A stretch of DNA of 7,777 bases. It comes from Verrucomicrobiota bacterium (GTDB taxonomy: Bacteria > Verrucomicrobiota > Verrucomicrobiia > Chthoniobacterales > UBA10450). Location of the stretch: positions 1-7,777 of the forward strand of contig QHOM01000171.1 in assembly GCA_003218785.1 (NCBI GenBank), given 5' to 3'. Below, piece by piece: positions 5,869 through 7,777 of the stretch. Under the pieces are notes generated by a model that was not told the DNA's origin, did no database searches, and saw nothing but the letters and a program-made list of their open reading frames with translations. Made by a program: the position numbers and the translations under genes. How positions within the stretch are numbered: the stretch's first letter is position 1; every line of letters starts with the position of its first letter.

Positions 5869-5951
5869 GGTAGGGGCGATTGACCTCAATCGTCCGGACG
5901 CTGGGCGTGGCAATGGAGAAAGACGAGGCGGTTCGATGAACCGCCCCTACC
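5869..5951. repeat. palindromic intergenic element with GGTAGGGGCG ends (copy 2)
   Basis: The ends are a perfect 10 bp inverted repeat: GGTAGGGGCG at 5869-5878 and CGCCCCTACC at 5942-5951. Inside lie two more perfect hairpins: CGATTGA-CC-TCAATCG (5877-5892) and GGCGGTTC-GAT-GAACCGCC (5927-5945). A 10 bp palindrome, CGTCCGGACG (5891-5900), overlaps the first. The element fills the gap between the kdsA stop and lptC and contains the lptC start codon. Two hairpins flanking a spacer resemble the two-REP layout of BIMEs; no transposase is nearby. Confidence 0.75.
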
Positions 5952-6481
5952 TGTGCTTCGTTTGGCTGGTGCCGTTTCTGTTGTCGATTGCGGTGCCGTC
6001 AAATCATTTGTTTGCCCAGTCAAAAGGCAACAAAAAGAAACAAGCTCGCGCCGCAGTGACGCCGGGTGTTTCTCCGGGCGAGCAGAGCTTGACCAATATT
6101 CCGTTACCCATCGGCCACGAAGCCAAAGGCCTTGTGTTGCCGGATTTCGATGCCGAAGGCCATCTTCGGGGAAGATTTGAAGCGGGGACGGCACACCGGA
6201 TTGACCAGGAACACGTAGGCTTTCAACACCTCAAAATTACCACTTACACCCCGGAAAGTCAGCCTGACCTGCAAATCAACATGCACACGTCGGTGCTTGA
6301 CTTGAAAACTCGCATCCTAAAGTCGCAGGAGCGCACGACGATCCAGCGCGCAGATTTCAACATTGAGGGTGATTCAGTACAGTTCGACACGAATACGAAG
6401 ACCGGGCGACTCATCGGCAATGTTAAAATGGTGATCACTGACAAATCGCATCTGACGGCGAAACCCAACACGAACGAATGA
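5936..6481 (+). CDS. lptC: LptC-like LPS export protein
   Basis: LptC passes lipopolysaccharide from the inner-membrane LptBFG transporter to LptA in the periplasm. The 181-residue product opens with a hydrophobic segment (residues 5-20) followed by HLFAQ, which could be a signal peptide cut near residue 27 or an uncleaved anchor. A basic/Ala-Pro linker follows. From about residue 75 an LptC/OstA-type beta-jellyroll begins (GRFEAGTAHRID, ITTYTPES, then SVLDLKTRILKSQE and FDTNTKTGRLIGNVKM). Sequence conservation is low, so the call leans on the place between kdsA and lptA-lptB. The ATG at 5936 is chosen because the hydrophobic segment directly follows, with an AGG at 5926-5928. This start lies in the loop of a palindromic hairpin, so residues 1-6 come from the repeat. 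An ATG at 5837 in frame would overlap kdsA and translate the repeat. It overlaps lptA by ATGA. Confidence 0.8.
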   Translation: MNRPYLCFVWLVPFLLSIAVPSNHLFAQSKGNKKKQARAAVTPGVSPGEQSLTNIPLPIGHEAKGLVLPDFDAEGHLRGRFEAGTAHRIDQEHVGFQHLKITTYTPESQPDLQINMHTSVLDLKTRILKSQERTTIQRADFNIEGDSVQFDTNTKTGRLIGNVKMVITDKSHLTAKPNTNE

Positions 6482-7176
6482 AAAAATTGGTGGCGCTGCT
6501 CCTGCTTATTGCCTGCGCGGCGGGGCCGCGCTTGCAGGGACAGATTGCCGCTGCGCCAGCGAGCTCCGTTGCACCCGCCAAGAAAGCGAAGAAAGCGGAG
6601 AAAGCAGAGGCAAAAGGAGACTCCTCTACGAACAAATTGTTTGGCGCAAGCAACACGCTCCAGTCCAATGAGCCGACCACGACGGAAATCTATTCGGATG
6701 AGGCGTTTTTTGATTCAACCAAAAACATGGGCATCTTTAGCGGCCGGGTAAAGGTAACGGATCCACGTTTCAATCTTCAATCTGACAAATTGACAGTGTT
6801 CATTACAAAGGGACAAAACCAAAGCCTGGAGAAAGCCATCGCCGAAGGGAACGTGGGACTGCTGCGTGACCGGCCAGATCCGAATGGCGGACCACCAACG
6901 CGTGCAATCGGCCGAGCTGATAAAGCCACATATATAGCTGCAACTGGAGATGTTGAATTGAGGGGAACGCCGCGCGTGCAAGAGGGGCCGAACATGCACG
7001 TGGCGACCAGCCCTGATACAGTCATGGTCATTAACCAGAACAGCCAATTGACGACGCACGGCCCGAGCCGCACGGAGATTACTCAGCAGCCAAAGGAGGA
7101 AAAGAAGGGCGGAGCGAGCCCTTCCCAGACCTCTCCTGCGCAGGTCTCGCCGGCCCCGCCTTTGCCGAAACCATGA
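6478..7176 (+). CDS. lptA: LptA-like periplasmic LPS transport protein
   Basis: LptA polymerises or bridges across the periplasm to carry LPS from LptC to LptD. The 232-residue product has a signal peptide (MKK then LVALLLLIACAAG), likely cut near residues 22-28. A Lys/Ala/Glu-rich linker follows (about 34-47). The OstA/LptA domain spans about 66-195: EIYSDEAFFDSTKNMGIFSG, FNLQSDKLTVF, EKAIAEGNVGLL, GRADKATYIAATGDVELRGTP and TSPDTVMVIN are the typical repeating beta-strand phrases. The C-terminal tail (about 203-232) is Lys/Glu then Pro/Ser-rich and unlike E. coli LptA. Its ATG overlaps the lptC stop (ATGA, 6478-6481) and its TGA overlaps the lptB start (ATGA, 7173-7176), so the three are probably translated in a coupled way. 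Confidence 0.88.
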   Translation: MKKLVALLLLIACAAGPRLQGQIAAAPASSVAPAKKAKKAEKAEAKGDSSTNKLFGASNTLQSNEPTTTEIYSDEAFFDSTKNMGIFSGRVKVTDPRFNLQSDKLTVFITKGQNQSLEKAIAEGNVGLLRDRPDPNGGPPTRAIGRADKATYIAATGDVELRGTPRVQEGPNMHVATSPDTVMVINQNSQLTTHGPSRTEITQQPKEEKKGGASPSQTSPAQVSPAPPLPKP

Positions 7177-7777
7177 TCAGCCAAACTGCGCCTGTCTCCG
7201 CCCCGAAACTCGCCGTGTCGCCTGCGGCAAAGAGGGAGACCGTCCTGACCACCGACCAACTCGTGAAGATTTACGGTGGCCGGGCGGTGGTGGACGGGAT
7301 CAACATGCATGTTGGCGCCAGCGAGATCGTGGGACTGCTGGGCCCGAACGGCGCAGGCAAGACGACCAGCTTTTACATGATTGTCGGCCTCGTCAGGCCA
7401 AACAGCGGGCGTGTGATTTTTTCTGAGACTGATGTCACCAACTATCCCATGTACAAACGCGCGCGGCTCGGCATGGGTTATTTACCGCAGGAGGAATCGA
7501 TCTTTCGGAAGATGACCGTGGAGCAAAACATCATGGCAATTTTGGAAACGCTTCCGCTGAGCAAAACCGAGCGGCGGAATCGTTGCGATCAACTGCTGCA
7601 CCAGTTCGGCATTGAGCGGATCGCGAAATACATCGCGCTTACCCTTAGCGGTGGTGAGAAACGGTGCTTAACCATCGCGCGTTCGCTGGTGACGCGACCG
7701 AAGTTGTTGATGCTCGACGAACCATTCAGCGGCGTCGATCCCATCGCCGTCTACGATGTGCAACAGATTATCGTAAA
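7173..7777 (+). CDS. lptB: LPS export ABC transporter ATP-binding protein, partial (3' end outside window)
   Basis: LptB is the cytoplasmic ATPase that powers LptFG extraction of LPS. The frame is open from the ATG at 7173 to the window edge, about 201 residues. It shows Walker A GPNGAGKTT (57-65), the Q-loop in GYLPQEESIF (Gln106), the ABC signature LSGGEKR (158-164) and Walker B LLMLDEP with catalytic-type Glu183. FSGVDPIAVYDVQQII follows; the F-GVDPI stretch is characteristic of LptB among ABC ATPases. About the first 24 residues (Ala/Pro/Thr-rich) extend beyond the E. coli start; the conserved domain begins near LTTDQLVKIYGGRAVVDGI. The start is chosen because the ATG overlaps the lptA stop as ATGA. 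An internal GTG at codon 15 would shorten the extension. The remaining roughly 40-50 residues lie beyond the window. Confidence 0.95.
   Translation, partial: MISQTAPVSAPKLAVSPAAKRETVLTTDQLVKIYGGRAVVDGINMHVGASEIVGLLGPNGAGKTTSFYMIVGLVRPNSGRVIFSETDVTNYPMYKRARLGMGYLPQEESIFRKMTVEQNIMAILETLPLSKTERRNRCDQLLHQFGIERIAKYIALTLSGGEKRCLTIARSLVTRPKLLMLDEPFSGVDPIAVYDVQQIIV

Noticed and set aside
7127..7147. Inverted repeat AGACCT...AGGTCT with a CCTGCGCAGG core
   Set aside because: It lies inside the Pro/Ser-rich end of lptA with no T-run, and the coding frame continues through it; it is probably incidental.

Overview
The window reads as a chromosomal housekeeping segment from a Gram-negative bacterium of the PVC group, most likely a soil Verrucomicrobiota (Spartobacteria/Chthoniobacterales type). 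That placement is an inference. It rests on the gene order coaD-yceD-rpmF-plsX-fabH, on the kdsA-lptC-lptA-lptB block (a kdsA-to-lptB neighbourhood is also known in Chlamydiae), on a metal-dependent-type KdsA, and on the general look of the proteins. No phage, transposase, CRISPR, tRNA or rRNA was seen.

Two gene blocks diverge from a short spacer at 3291-3391. The left block runs on the minus strand: coaD (coenzyme A synthesis), a damaged yceD (DUF177), rpmF (ribosomal protein L32), plsX (acyl-phosphate synthesis for phospholipids) and fabH (start of fatty acid elongation). CoA and acyl chains feed membrane lipid synthesis, and rpmF/yceD tie the block to ribosome supply, as in many bacteria. 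Coupling is tight at coaD/yceD (ATGA) and plsX/fabH (38 bp overlap).

The right block runs on the plus strand: a tandem-domain universal-stress-like protein, a TIGR02206/YwaF-like multi-pass membrane protein of unknown function, then kdsA (Kdo-8-phosphate synthesis) and the lipopolysaccharide export genes lptC, lptA and lptB. The last of these runs off the right edge. lptC/lptA and lptA/lptB each overlap by ATGA, so the LPS genes look like one translationally coupled unit. They imply an LPS-bearing outer membrane with a Lpt bridge.

The non-routine signals are as follows. (1) yceD has its N-terminal and C-terminal halves in different frames, and the middle of the family is missing at the joint. 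(2) Two palindromic intergenic elements have GGTAG.../...CTACC ends. One sits between the stress protein and the membrane protein, the other between kdsA and lptC. The second supplies the lptC start codon inside a perfect hairpin. (3) Four tandem copies of the heptamer RTCAAAC lie in the divergent spacer. Nothing here makes a convincing new multi-gene system; the palindromic elements and the broken yceD deserve the second look.
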